A DNA stretch of 64,000 nucleotides from Streptomyces sp. TSRI0107 (GTDB lineage: Bacteria > Actinomycetota > Actinomycetes > Streptomycetales > Streptomycetaceae), in the NCBI RefSeq assembly GCF_001905845.1, contig NZ_LIVZ01000014.1, positions 186,001 through 250,000 on the forward strand. The letters run 5' to 3'. Of the stretch, positions 21,140 to 29,795 are shown in pieces. Positions within the stretch are counted from its first letter, which is position 1; each line of letters starts with the position of its first letter. The position numbers and the translations under genes are program-made. The notes beneath the pieces were generated by a model that worked only from the letters and a program-made list of their open reading frames with translations, made no database searches and had not been told where the DNA came from.

Positions 21140-22450
21140 GTGACAGACACGACGAACCCGCTGGCCGGGCTGGACGCGATCGACTGGGCCGAACTCTCGC
21201 ACGCCTACGGCGAGGCGGACGACGTCCCCGGGCAGCTGCGCGCCCTGTGCGACCCCGACGCGGAGGTACGCGGCAAGGCGCTGCACGCGCTGTACGGCAA
21301 CATCTTCCACCAGGGCAGCCGCTACGAGGCCTCCGCCGTCGCCGTGCCCTTCCTCGCCCGCCTGGCGGCCGACTCCGCGCTGCCCGGCCGCGCGGACGTG
21401 GTCGGCCTGCTCGCCGCGCTGGCGGTCGGCTACGACGAGGCCCACCTGCCCGACGGGGTCGACGTGGCGGGCTGGCGGCGCGAGATCGCCGAGTTCGCCG
21501 CGCAGGACCGCGAGGAACTGCTCGCCGGGTACGACGCATGGGTCGCCGCGGCACCCGACGAGGGCGAGCGCGCCGTGCGCGAGATGCGGCGCGCGACCTT
21601 CGACTTCGAGCTCCATCTCTCAGCCGGACAGGCAGAGTTGCGCGCATACGACGCCGTGCGGGGGGAGCTGGCGGGCCTGGCCGCGCTGCTGGACGACCCC
21701 GATCCGGCCGTCCGGGCCGCCACCGCCCATCTGCTGGCCTGGTTCCCGGAAGAGGCCGCGCACACCCTGCCCGGGCTGCTGCGGCTGGCCGGTGAGGAGA
21801 GGGAACCCGCCGTCCGGGCGACCGCGATCGTCGCCGCCGGACTCATCGCCAACGCGGACACCGACACCGGCACCGACGCAGACGCAGACGCCGACACCAA
21901 CACCGACGCAGACGCCGAGACCGCCGACACCGCCCACGCCGACCGGCTGCGGACCCACCTCGCGGCCCGGGAGACGGTGGTGCGCTGGGCGGCGGCCACC
22001 GCCCTCGCCCGCCTCGGTCACGGCGGCGACCCGGCCGTCCTCGCCGAACTGGCCGCCACCGCGGCCGCCCCGCCCGAGCCCGGCCCGCCGGGCGTCCCCT
22101 TCCACGACGGCGACCTGCGCGGCTATGCCGCATCGACCCTCACCCGGCTCGCCGACCGCTTCCCCGACGAGGCCCTGGACGCCGTGACCGACGGCCTGGC
22201 CGCCACCTCAGGACCGGGCAGCTTCGCGGTCACCCAGGCCGCCCTCCACATGGCGTTCGGGCCCGAACGCCCGGACCGGCTCCCGGCCCACGCCGAACTC
22301 GACGCCCGCCGGCAGCGCCTCATACGGGTCCTCGCCGACCTCGGCGAGGACACCTGGCGCTGGGGGAACTTCCTGGCGATCCTGCGCGGCTGGGGACTTC
22401 CGACCGACCGGCAGGAGCTGCGCGCGTACGCGGGGATGCAGGGGATGTAG
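21140..22450 (+). CDS. HEAT-repeat protein with an acidic Asp/Thr/Ala insert
   Basis: The protein has 436 residues. Helical repeats such as DPDPAVRAATAHLLAWFPEE, EREPAVRATAIVAAGLIANA and ARETVVRWAAATALARLGHG mark HEAT/PBS-lyase-like repeats, a protein-binding scaffold. Between two repeats (about residues 239-270) a low-complexity insert of D, T and A residues is encoded by a 6-bp microsatellite-like DNA tract. The start is uncertain: GTG 21140 gives MTDTTNP, while TTG 21110 and GTG 21116 are possible. It is not obviously part of the upstream operon (37-bp gap). Confidence 0.7.
   Translation: MTDTTNPLAGLDAIDWAELSHAYGEADDVPGQLRALCDPDAEVRGKALHALYGNIFHQGSRYEASAVAVPFLARLAADSALPGRADVVGLLAALAVGYDEAHLPDGVDVAGWRREIAEFAAQDREELLAGYDAWVAAAPDEGERAVREMRRATFDFELHLSAGQAELRAYDAVRGELAGLAALLDDPDPAVRAATAHLLAWFPEEAAHTLPGLLRLAGEEREPAVRATAIVAAGLIANADTDTGTDADADADTNTDADAETADTAHADRLRTHLAARETVVRWAAATALARLGHGGDPAVLAELAATAAAPPEPGPPGVPFHDGDLRGYAASTLTRLADRFPDEALDAVTDGLAATSGPGSFAVTQAALHMAFGPERPDRLPAHAELDARRQRLIRVLADLGEDTWRWGNFLAILRGWGLPTDRQELRAYAGMQGM
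21856..21939 (+). repeat. Hexanucleotide-type coding repeat (GACACC/GACGCA)
   Basis: About 14 degenerate 6-bp units of the pattern GACRCM encode alternating Asp-Thr and Asp-Ala in the HEAT protein. The frame is preserved. Slippage-prone; length may differ between strains. Confidence 0.7.
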
Positions 22451-22461
22451 CCGTCAGGTCC

Positions 22462-23226
22462 TCACCGCTCGGTGAACGACCCGTGCCGGCCCGCGCCGTC
22501 CGCGAACCGGGCGGCCCCCTCCAGGCTCTCCGCCAGCACCCCCATGCCATGGCGGAGCTCGCTCCGCAGTGCCGCGTCCTCGGCCAGGCCCTCCTGGTCC
22601 AGCACCGAGGCGCGGTCGGAGCGCAGGCAGGCCTGCGGGAAGCCGGCCACGGTGGCGGCCAGTTCCTCGGCGGCGGCGCGGGCGTGGCCGACGGGGACGA
22701 GACGATTCGCCAGCCCGATCTCGAAGGCCTCGCTCGCCGGGACGGGACGGCCGGTGAGGATCAGGTCCAGGGCGCGGCTGGTGCCGATGAGCCGGGGCAG
22801 CCGCACCGTGCCGCCGTCGATCAGCGGCACGCCCCAGCGGCGGCAGAACACCCCGAAGACGGCGTCCTCCTCGGCGACCCGCAGATCGCACCAGAGCGCC
22901 AGTTCCAGCCCGCCGGCCACGGCGTGCCCCGCGACGGCGGCGATCACCGGCTTGGACAGCCGCATGCGGGTCGGTCCCATCGGGCCGTCCCCGTCCTCCG
23001 CGACCCGGTTGCTCCGCTCGCCGCCCAGCGCTTTGAGATCGGCGCCCGCGCAGAACGTGCCGCCCTCACCCCACAGCACCGCCACCCGCGCCTCCTCGTC
23101 CGCCTCGAACGCGCGGAAGGCGTCGGCGAGTTCGGCGGCGGTCGGCCCGTCCACGGCGTTGCGGACCTCGGGGCGGGAGAGGATCACCGTCGTGACGGGG
23201 CCCCGGCGTTCGATGCGGACCGGCAT
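22462..23226 (-). CDS. Enoyl-CoA hydratase/isomerase (crotonase) family protein
   Basis: The protein has 254 residues, typical for the family. It shows ILSRPEVRNAVD, the oxyanion hole block FCAGADLKAL and GHAVAGGLELALWCDLRVAE, then FGVFCRRWGVPLIDGGTVRL with the second catalytic Glu position replaced by Asp. ATG 23226 is used. Substrate is not predictable. Monocistronic, convergent with the HEAT-repeat gene. Confidence 0.85.
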   Translation of the reverse strand: MPVRIERRGPVTTVILSRPEVRNAVDGPTAAELADAFRAFEADEEARVAVLWGEGGTFCAGADLKALGGERSNRVAEDGDGPMGPTRMRLSKPVIAAVAGHAVAGGLELALWCDLRVAEEDAVFGVFCRRWGVPLIDGGTVRLPRLIGTSRALDLILTGRPVPASEAFEIGLANRLVPVGHARAAAEELAATVAGFPQACLRSDRASVLDQEGLAEDAALRSELRHGMGVLAESLEGAARFADGAGRHGSFTER

Positions 23227-23334
23227 GGCGGATTCCCTTTCCGTACGTCGACGGCGGCGGCGCGCTGCTGAGCGCTGTGGCGCGCTGCGGAGCGCTACGG
23301 GGCGCACTCTCCCACACGGGCCGACGCCCCGCCC

Positions 23335-24285
23335 TCAGATCACCTTCAGCCGCACCAGCGCCCCCAGCGTCAGCGCCCCCGGCAGCAGCGGCAGCCACAC
23401 CGTGATGATCCGGAACGCCAGGACCACCGCCGTCGCCACGGCCGCCGGGCCGCCCGCCGCCACCAGCGCCACGATCAGCGCCGTCTCCACCGAGCCGATC
23501 CCGCCGGGCGTCGGGATCAGCGCGACGGCGACCGTCGCCGCCAGATACGCGACCGCCATGTGCCACAGCGGCACCGGAAGACCGAGCGCCCGCCCCACCG
23601 CGACCAGCACCGCCGCCTGCAGCGCCGGGAAGGCCAGCGAACCGCCCCACAGCGCCAGTGCCCGCGAGGGGCGGCTGTGTATCGTGCGCGCCTCGCCCAG
23701 CGCGGTGCGCAGGAAGGAGCCGACGGCCGCCCGCAGCCGCCGTACGCACGCCAGCACCACCGCCGCCACGACGGCCGCCGCGCCGATCGTGAGCAGCAGC
23801 GGGCCGATCGCGCCCTCCGGGAGCAGGGAGCCGAGCCGCAGGGCGCCCGGGAAGGCGATCAGCAGGGCGGCCAGCAGCGCCACCCGCCCGACGCTCTCCG
23901 CCAGCAGATAGAGCGCCAGCGCGGCGGAGGACCGGGCGAGCGGCAGCCCGCACACCGTCATGAACCGCAGATTGACCGCGCTCGCCCCCAGCCCGCTGGG
24001 CAGCATGTGGTTGGCCGCGCCCGCCGCGAACTGGGCGGCGAGCAGCCGGCACCGGGGCAGCCGTTCCACGACCGCGCCCTGCCGGGTGACGGCCGCCGCC
24101 ACCCAGGTCAGACAGGTCGCCCCGGCGGCGGCCAGCAGCCACGGCCAGCGGGCCGTCGCGAGATGGCCGAACCCCTCGGCGAGCACGGCCCGGTGCCGCA
24201 CCGCCAGCACCGCGACCAGGGCGAGCGGGAGCAGACACAGGACGGTGCGGACCGGGAGGCGCCGGGAGAGCCGTATCGCTGTCAC
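23335..24285 (-). CDS. UPF0104/lysylphosphatidylglycerol-synthase-TM-like membrane protein
   Basis: The protein has 316 residues with seven or eight hydrophobic segments. The motif ANHMLPSGLGASAVNLRFMT (91-110) and AVALIPTPGGIGSVETALIV (253-272) are the two conserved pore blocks of the UPF0104/MprF N-terminal flippase family. It probably moves or modifies lipids. The start is GTG 24283-24285; the ribosome site is weak and the frame is open upstream, so the N-terminus may be longer. It is divergent from the ABC exporter, sharing its MerR-type promoter region. Confidence 0.75.
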   Translation of the reverse strand: MTAIRLSRRLPVRTVLCLLPLALVAVLAVRHRAVLAEGFGHLATARWPWLLAAAGATCLTWVAAAVTRQGAVVERLPRCRLLAAQFAAGAANHMLPSGLGASAVNLRFMTVCGLPLARSSAALALYLLAESVGRVALLAALLIAFPGALRLGSLLPEGAIGPLLLTIGAAAVVAAVVLACVRRLRAAVGSFLRTALGEARTIHSRPSRALALWGGSLAFPALQAAVLVAVGRALGLPVPLWHMAVAYLAATVAVALIPTPGGIGSVETALIVALVAAGGPAAVATAVVLAFRIITVWLPLLPGALTLGALVRLKVI

Positions 24286-24367
24286 ATCGGGAGAGGTTCT
24301 CCGTGCCGCCTCAACCGCGGGTTGCGGATGCGGGGACGCCGCCTTACGGACACCCGTCCGGCCGGTC

Positions 24368-24398
24368 TTGACCTCGACATTGGTCGAGGTTCTACCGT
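24368..24398 (+). promoter_or_regulatory. MerR-type promoter with 19-bp spacer, likely leaderless
   Basis: -35 TTGACC (24368-24373), a 19-bp spacer, -10 TACCGT (24393-24398). Within it ACCTCGAC (24371-24378) and GTCGAGGT (24383-24390) form a perfect inverted repeat with a 4-bp gap. A long spacer filled by a palindrome is diagnostic of MerR-family control. Transcription would start at or next to the ATG at 24406. No merR gene is in the window. Confidence 0.7.
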
Positions 24399-24405
24399 CG
24401 ACGTC

Positions 24406-26292
24406 ATGAGCATGGAGACCACGGCCTGGACGCAGCTGCACAGCGTCCTCAACGCCCAAGAGGAACGCCGCCCCTTCGACCGCGCCACGCTGCGCCGCAT
24501 CGGCGCCTTCGCCCGCCCGCACCGCCGCCGGATCGCCGTGTTCGTGCTGCTCGGGGTGGTGACCGCGCTGCTCGCCGTCGCCACGCCCCTGCTCGCCGGG
24601 CTGGTCGTCGACGCGATCGTGTCGGACGGCGACGAGGGCACCGTCGTACGGCTCGCCCTGCTCATCGCGCTCATCGCGGTCGTGGAGGCGGCGCTCGGCA
24701 TCCTCGCCAGGAGGCTTTCGGCGAGACTCGGCGAAGGGCTCATCCTCGATCTGCGGACGGCTGTGTTCGATCATGTGCAGCGCATGCCGGTCGCGTTCTT
24801 CACACGTACCCGTACGGGAGCGCTCGTCAGTCGTCTCAACAACGACGTCATCGGCGCCCAGCGGGCCTTCAGCAACACCCTGTCCGGAGTGGTCAGCAAC
24901 CTGGTCACCCTGGTGCTCACGCTCGCCGTGATGCTCACCCTGTCCTGGCAGGTCACCCTGCTCGCGCTGGTGCTGCTGCCGGTGTTCGTGCTGCCCGCCC
25001 GGCGGATGGGCCGGCGGATGGCCCGGATGCAGCGGGAGGCGGCCGCGCTCAACGCGGCGATGGGCACCCGGATGACCGAGCGGTTCTCCGCTCCCGGCGC
25101 CACCCTGGTCAAGCTGTTCGGCCGGCCCGAGGAGGAGTCCCGCGAGTTCGCCGACCGGGCCCGCCGGGTCGCCGGGATCGGCATCCGCACCGCGACCGCC
25201 CAGTCCGCCTTCATCACCGCGCTGACCCTGGTGTCCGCCCTGGCCCTCGCCCTGGTCTACGGCCTCGGCGGCACCCTCGCCCTGCGCGGCACCCTGGAAC
25301 CCGGCGCCGTGGTCTCCCTGGCCCTGCTGCTCACCCGGCTCTACGCCCCGCTCACCGCGCTCGCCGGGGCCCGCGTGGAGGTGATGAGCGCGCTCGTCAG
25401 CTTCGAGCGGGTCTTCGAGGTGCTCGACCTCAAGCCGCTCATCGAGGACCGGCCGGACGCCCGCCCGGTGCCGGACGGCCCGGTCACCGTCGAGTTCGAC
25501 GACGTCCGCTTCGGCTACCCGTCCGCCGACAAGGTCTCCCTCGCCTCCCTGGAGGAGGTCGCCTCGCTCGACACCCGCGGCGGCACCGAGGTCCTGCACG
25601 GCGTCTCCTTCCGCGCCGAACCCGGCCAGACCGTCGCCCTGGTCGGCTCCTCGGGCGCCGGGAAGTCGACGATCGCGCAGCTGCTGCCGCGTCTGTACGA
25701 CGTCGACGCGGGCGCCGTGCGGGTCGGCGGCGTCGACGTGCGCGACCTGAGCGCCGACTCGCTGCGCGGCACCCTCGGCATGGTCACCCAGGACGGCCAC
25801 CTCTTCCACGACACGGTCCGCGCCAACCTCCTCCTCGCCCGCCCCGAGGCGACGGACGAGGAGCTGTGGGACGCCCTGCGCCGGGCCCGCCTCGACACGC
25901 TGGTCCACGCGCTGCCCGACGGCCTGGACACGGTCGTCGGAGAACGCGGCTACCGGCTCTCCGGCGGCGAACGCCAGCGGATGACCATCGCCCGGCTGCT
26001 GCTGGCCCGCCAGCGGGTCGTCGTCCTCGACGAGGCCACCGCCCACCTGGACAACACCTCCGAGGCGGCCGTCCAGGAGGCGCTGACGGAGGCGCTGCGC
26101 GACCGCACCGCCCTCGTGATCGCCCACCGCCTGTCGACGGTCCGGACCGCCGACCAGATCCTCGTCGTGGAGGAGGGCCGGATCGTCGAACGCGGCACGC
26201 ACGAGACGCTGCTGGCGGCGGACGGGCGGTACGCGGAGCTGTACCGCACCCAGTTCCAGCAGCGCGGGCCGGTCACCGCGACCGCGGTGTGA
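24406..26292 (+). CDS. ABC exporter (fused membrane and ATPase domains)
   Basis: The protein has 628 residues: a six-helix type IV exporter domain (about 40-340) and an ATPase with Walker A LVGSSGAGKST, signature LSGGERQR, Walker B VVVLDEATAH and the H-loop IAHRLST. A short insert between FGYPSADK and EVLHGVSF is typical of actinobacterial MsbA-like exporters. It probably works as a homodimer and exports a drug or lipid. The MerR-type promoter implies induction by its substrate. The ATG lies immediately behind the predicted transcription start. Confidence 0.9.
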   Translation: MSMETTAWTQLHSVLNAQEERRPFDRATLRRIGAFARPHRRRIAVFVLLGVVTALLAVATPLLAGLVVDAIVSDGDEGTVVRLALLIALIAVVEAALGILARRLSARLGEGLILDLRTAVFDHVQRMPVAFFTRTRTGALVSRLNNDVIGAQRAFSNTLSGVVSNLVTLVLTLAVMLTLSWQVTLLALVLLPVFVLPARRMGRRMARMQREAAALNAAMGTRMTERFSAPGATLVKLFGRPEEESREFADRARRVAGIGIRTATAQSAFITALTLVSALALALVYGLGGTLALRGTLEPGAVVSLALLLTRLYAPLTALAGARVEVMSALVSFERVFEVLDLKPLIEDRPDARPVPDGPVTVEFDDVRFGYPSADKVSLASLEEVASLDTRGGTEVLHGVSFRAEPGQTVALVGSSGAGKSTIAQLLPRLYDVDAGAVRVGGVDVRDLSADSLRGTLGMVTQDGHLFHDTVRANLLLARPEATDEELWDALRRARLDTLVHALPDGLDTVVGERGYRLSGGERQRMTIARLLLARQRVVVLDEATAHLDNTSEAAVQEALTEALRDRTALVIAHRLSTVRTADQILVVEEGRIVERGTHETLLAADGRYAELYRTQFQQRGPVTATAV

Positions 26293-26304
26293 GGCGCGGG
26301 CCGG

Positions 26305-26526
26305 TCAGCGGGCCGCCGACCGCACCGAGTCCTCGCCGGTCACGTCCAGCGGGCCCGGGGTGAGGGCCGTACCGCGGTCGCGGGCGATGAGCCGCTGGGT
26401 CTCCAGGGCCTCCTCGTGCCGCAGGTCGCCGCCGACGACCAGCGCGCCCTCGGCGGCGAACCGCAGCGCCGCCGCCCGGCCCTGGCCGCGGGCCGTGCCG
26501 GAGACCAGGCCCCCTAGCCGTCTCAT
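26305..26526 (-). pseudogene. N-terminal stub of a short-chain dehydrogenase
   Basis: The 73-residue frame has the SDR cofactor motif SGTARGQG and a second strand VVGGDL, then stops after SVRSAAR. Catalytic Ser, Tyr and Lys are missing (normal length about 250). It follows the intact SDR gene with an ATGA overlap and the ABC gene stops 12 bp away, so the 3' part was probably deleted. Confidence 0.7.
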
Positions 26527-27278
26527 GGGCCGGCCTCCGTGCGCAGCGCGTCGGACACCGACTTCACCCCGCCGTGCGCGGTCAGCCCGCCGTCGACGGG
26601 GATCTCCGCGCCGGTGATGAACGACGACTCGTCCGACAGCAGGAACACCACCAGCGGGGCCACCTCGGCGGCCGTCCCGGTGCGGCCCAGCGGGGTCTCG
26701 CGGATGTTGGCCTCCCGGAAGGCCGGCGCGGCGGAGGCGGTCATGTCCGTCTCGATGTAGCCGGGGTGGACGGTGTTGACGCGGATGCCGCGCGGCCCGA
26801 GTTCCAGGGCCGCGGTCTTCGACAGGCCGCGCAGTGCCCACTTGCTGGTCGTGTAGGCGACCGGGTAGTGGGCGGTGAGCGCGGCGGACGAGCCGACGTT
26901 GACGACCGCCGACCCCGGCGGCATCAGCGGGGCCAGGTGCTGGATGCCGAGCAGCGGCCCGGTGACGTTGACGGCGTGCACGCGCGCCATGTCCTCGGGC
27001 CGTACGTCGCCGACGCGGGCCCGCCAGGTGACGCCCGCGTTGTTCACCAGGCCGTGCACCCGCCCGTACGCCTCCTTCAGCTCGGCGGCGAGGGCGGCCC
27101 ACTCCCGCTCGCTGGTGACGTCGAGACGGCGGCAGCCGGGCGCCTCGGCCACGTCGGTGGCGACGACGCGGGCGCCCTCGCGGGTGAGCAGGCCGGCCTC
27201 GGCGGCTCCCTGGCCGCGGGCGGCGCCGGTGACGACCACGACCTTGCCGAGCAGTCTCTCGCGGTACGGCTCGGTCAC
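26523..27278 (-). CDS. SDR-family oxidoreductase
   Basis: The protein has 251 residues. Classical SDR features: TGAARGQG cofactor loop, NNAGVTW, catalytic Ser in VGSSAAL, YTTSK, and PGYIETDM. It likely oxidises an alcohol or dihydrodiol in the surrounding catabolic pathway. GTG 27278 overlaps the stop of the upstream fumarylacetoacetate hydrolase gene. NAD or NADP preference cannot be read safely. Confidence 0.88.
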   Translation of the reverse strand: MTEPYRERLLGKVVVVTGAARGQGAAEAGLLTREGARVVATDVAEAPGCRRLDVTSEREWAALAAELKEAYGRVHGLVNNAGVTWRARVGDVRPEDMARVHAVNVTGPLLGIQHLAPLMPPGSAVVNVGSSAALTAHYPVAYTTSKWALRGLSKTAALELGPRGIRVNTVHPGYIETDMTASAAPAFREANIRETPLGRTGTAAEVAPLVVFLLSDESSFITGAEIPVDGGLTAHGGVKSVSDALRTEAGP

Positions 27279-28201
27279 GGCCGCTCCCGGGACCGGCGCC
27301 GCCCGGTGGGCAGCGGCACGGGATCGACGCCGGCGACGACCGTGTTGGACACGGACCCGATGCCCTCGACGGTGAGGGTGACCGTGTCGCCGGGCCGCAG
27401 CGGCGGCGGCGACTGCTCCCCGCGCACCCCCCACAGCTCGGCGAGACAGCCCCCGTTGCCGCAGGTGCCGGAGCCGAGCACGTCACCGGGTCGCACCCAG
27501 GTGCCGCGCGAGGCGTAGGCGACCATCTCCTCGAAGGTCCAGCTCATGTTGGACAGCAGGTCCCGGCCGACGACCTCGCCGTTGACCTCGGCGGTCAGCG
27601 CCAGGCGCAGGAAACCGTCCGCGTCCCGGTACGGCTCCAGTTCGTCGGCGGTGACCAGGTACGGGCCGAGGGTGGTGGCGGTGTCCTTGCCCTTGCACGG
27701 TCCGAGGCGGACCTGCATCTCGCGTGACTGGAGGTCACGGGCCGACCAGTCGTTGAGGATGGTGTAGCCGAGGATGTGGTCGCGGGCCTGCTCCGGCGTG
27801 AGGTCGCGGCCCGCGCGGCCGACGACGACCGCGACCTCCAGCTCGAAGTCCAGCACCCGCGAGCCCGGCGGCACGGGCACGTCGTCGTACGGGCCGACGA
27901 CCGCGTACGGGTTGGTGAAGTAGAAGGTCGGGGCGTCGTACCAGGCCTCGGGCACCCCGGCGTCCCCGTCGACGGAGCGCCGGACGCCGTCCACGTGCTC
28001 CTCGAACGTGACGAAGTCGCGGACGGTGGCGGGCTCCAGCGGCGGCAGCAGCGTCACGTCCGCCAGCGGCACCGCAGGGCCCGACGGCCGCACCCCGGGC
28101 GCGTCCAGGGGCGAGGTGCCCTCCGGCAGCGCCCGTACGAAGTCGCCCTCGACGATCCCGCACCGGCGGCGGCCGGCGTGCAGATAGGTGGCTGTGCGCA
28201 T
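27275..28201 (-). CDS. Fumarylacetoacetate hydrolase family protein (first copy)
   Basis: The protein has 308 residues. The FAH core is complete: FVTFEEHVDGVRR, a metal-binding block DFELEVAVVVGRAGRD, YTILNDWSARDLQ, and GSGTCGNGGCLAELWG. The family hydrolyses C-C bonds of acylpyruvates or decarboxylates ring-fission products. It sits 7 bp after the extradiol dioxygenase gene, supporting a role after ring cleavage. Confidence 0.87.
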   Translation of the reverse strand: MRTATYLHAGRRRCGIVEGDFVRALPEGTSPLDAPGVRPSGPAVPLADVTLLPPLEPATVRDFVTFEEHVDGVRRSVDGDAGVPEAWYDAPTFYFTNPYAVVGPYDDVPVPPGSRVLDFELEVAVVVGRAGRDLTPEQARDHILGYTILNDWSARDLQSREMQVRLGPCKGKDTATTLGPYLVTADELEPYRDADGFLRLALTAEVNGEVVGRDLLSNMSWTFEEMVAYASRGTWVRPGDVLGSGTCGNGGCLAELWGVRGEQSPPPLRPGDTVTLTVEGIGSVSNTVVAGVDPVPLPTGRRRSRERP

Positions 28202-28208
28202 CGCGGCC

Positions 28209-29141
28209 TCACACCGGCGGGGCGACGAACACGCCGCGGTCCGGGTCGTTGAAGGACTCCTTCGCGACCAGCTCGTTCATCGGGTTCGCGGTGCCCCACT
28301 GGTCGGTGACCTCGGGCTGCGAGAAGTCGTACACGTGCGGGTGCCAGGTGTCCTCGTCGAGGAGTTCCAGCTCGGTGGTGTACTCGACGGTGTTGCCGTG
28401 CGGGTCGAGAAAGTACGTGAAGGTGTTGTCGCCCGCCATGTGCCGGCCCGGGCCCCAGATCTTCCTGAGCCCGGCGCGCATCACACGGCCGGAGCCACGC
28501 ATGTACTCGTCGAGGCCGCGCATCTCGAAGGAGATGTGGTGCAGGGAGGTGTGCGGGCCCTTGGCCAGCGCCATCGAGTGGTGCTGGTTGCTGATCCGCA
28601 TGAAGTGCATGACCTCGCCCAGGTGCGGCGAGCTGAGCGTGTCGGAGAGCCGGAAACCCAGGTGCTCCTCGTACCACCGCCGGGTGCGGTCCAGGTCGGG
28701 GGAGTTGAGGACGACGTGCGACAGCTTGACCGGGATGGACTCCTTCTCCTCGATCCTGCGGTGCTGCCGGACCTCGACGTCGGCGGAGACCTCGATGGTG
28801 CGGCCGTCGACGTCGAAGAAGCGGAAGCCGTAGCCGCCGCCAGGCGTGTCGACCTTGCCCGGCCGGGAGATCAGCCGCACGCCGCCGGCCAGCAGCCGCT
28901 CGGCGAGCGTGTCGACGTCCTCGCGGGAGGCGGCCCCGTAGGAGACCAGGTCCAGCCGCTTCTCGTCGGCCTTGCGCAGCCGTACGACGTACTGCTCCGG
29001 GGAGCCCTCGGCGGCGAGGAAGGAGATCCCGGAGTCCTCGGCGACCTTCGTCAGGCCCCAGACACCGGCGTAGAAGTCGAGCTGCTTGGCGTAGTCCGGC
29101 ACGGCGAGGTCGACGTGCCGCAGATGGGTGAGCAGGCGCAT
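28209..29141 (-). CDS. Extradiol ring-cleavage dioxygenase (VOC superfamily)
   Basis: The protein has 310 residues, two VOC modules. N-terminal module: HLRHVDLAVPDYAKQLDFYA. C-terminal, catalytic module: candidate Fe(II) ligands His142 (LSHVVLNSPD), His201 or His202 (SLHHISFEM) and Glu253 (GNTVEYTTE). The fingerprint DPHGNTVEYTTE is the BphC-type signature. It should cleave a catechol-type ring next to a hydroxyl group. ATG 29141 is preceded by AAGGAG. The gene follows the amidohydrolase remnant. Confidence 0.87.
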   Translation of the reverse strand: MRLLTHLRHVDLAVPDYAKQLDFYAGVWGLTKVAEDSGISFLAAEGSPEQYVVRLRKADEKRLDLVSYGAASREDVDTLAERLLAGGVRLISRPGKVDTPGGGYGFRFFDVDGRTIEVSADVEVRQHRRIEEKESIPVKLSHVVLNSPDLDRTRRWYEEHLGFRLSDTLSSPHLGEVMHFMRISNQHHSMALAKGPHTSLHHISFEMRGLDEYMRGSGRVMRAGLRKIWGPGRHMAGDNTFTYFLDPHGNTVEYTTELELLDEDTWHPHVYDFSQPEVTDQWGTANPMNELVAKESFNDPDRGVFVAPPV

Positions 29142-29145
29142 GGTG

Positions 29146-29757
29146 TCACTCCTTGAAGAGGAGGGCGGCGGCGTTGCCGCCGCGTACGGCGTGGAAGTCG
29201 GCGTCGGACAGGCGGGCGGCGTGCAGGGCGGCGACGGGGTCGTCGCTGCCCATGTCGAAGGGGAAGTCGGAGCCGAGCAGCACCCGGTCGGCGCCGGCGA
29301 CCCGCACCAGCTCGCGCAGGACGTGCGGGTCGTGGACGAGCGAGTCGAAATACAGCCGCTTGAGGTAGCTGCTGGGCAGGTGGGCGCAGGCGGCACCCGC
29401 GTCGGAGCGGGCGGACCAGGCGTGGTCGGAGCGGCCGATGTGGGTGGGCAGATAGCCGCCGCCGTGCGCCGCGATCAGCCTCAGACCGGGGTGCCGGTCG
29501 AGGACGCCGGAGAAGATCAGGTGCGAGAGGGCGACGGCGTTCTCGGTGGGCTGTCCGACGGTGTTGGACAGGTACCACCGGTCCAGACGCTCGTCGAGCG
29601 TGCAGCCGAACGGATGCAGGAAGAGGAGCGCGCCGGTCTCCTCGGCGCGGGCCCAGAAGGGTTCGTACGCCGGGTCGGACAGCTCGCGGCCGGGCGCGTG
29701 GCTGGAGATCTCCACGCCCGCCAGCCCCTGGTCCAGGGCGCGCACCAGCTGTTCCCA
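29146..29757 (-). pseudogene. C-terminal part of an amidohydrolase (ACMSD-like), 5' end lost
   Basis: About 200 residues remain, starting WEQLVRALDQGLAGVEISSH and including LLFLHPFG, LIAAHGGGYLP and DRVLLGSDFPFDMG, the metal-site blocks of amidohydrolase_2 proteins. The usual N-terminal 120-130 residues, with the first HxH metal motif, are missing; the sequence changes abruptly at about 29757 into an inverted monooxygenase fragment. A GTG at 29745 could still start translation, but the product would lack the first zinc ligands. Confidence 0.75.
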
Positions 29758-29795
29758 CCCTGGCGCAGGGCGCCGCCCTGTCCCTCGAGGACGCG
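29754..29795 (+). other. Inverted 42-bp fragment of monooxygenase coding sequence at a deletion scar
   Basis: Read on the plus strand, these 14 codons give PTLAQGAALSLEDA, the strongly conserved FAD-binding segment of group A flavin monooxygenases. The flanking monooxygenase gene is on the minus strand. So a short piece of its missing 3' half has been kept in reverse orientation between two truncated genes. Confidence 0.7.

Noticed and set aside
23262..23300. GCGCTG/AGCGCT-rich short repeats before the enoyl-CoA hydratase gene
   Set aside because: Short and irregular, typical of local GC-rich slippage; no clear operator or repeat family.
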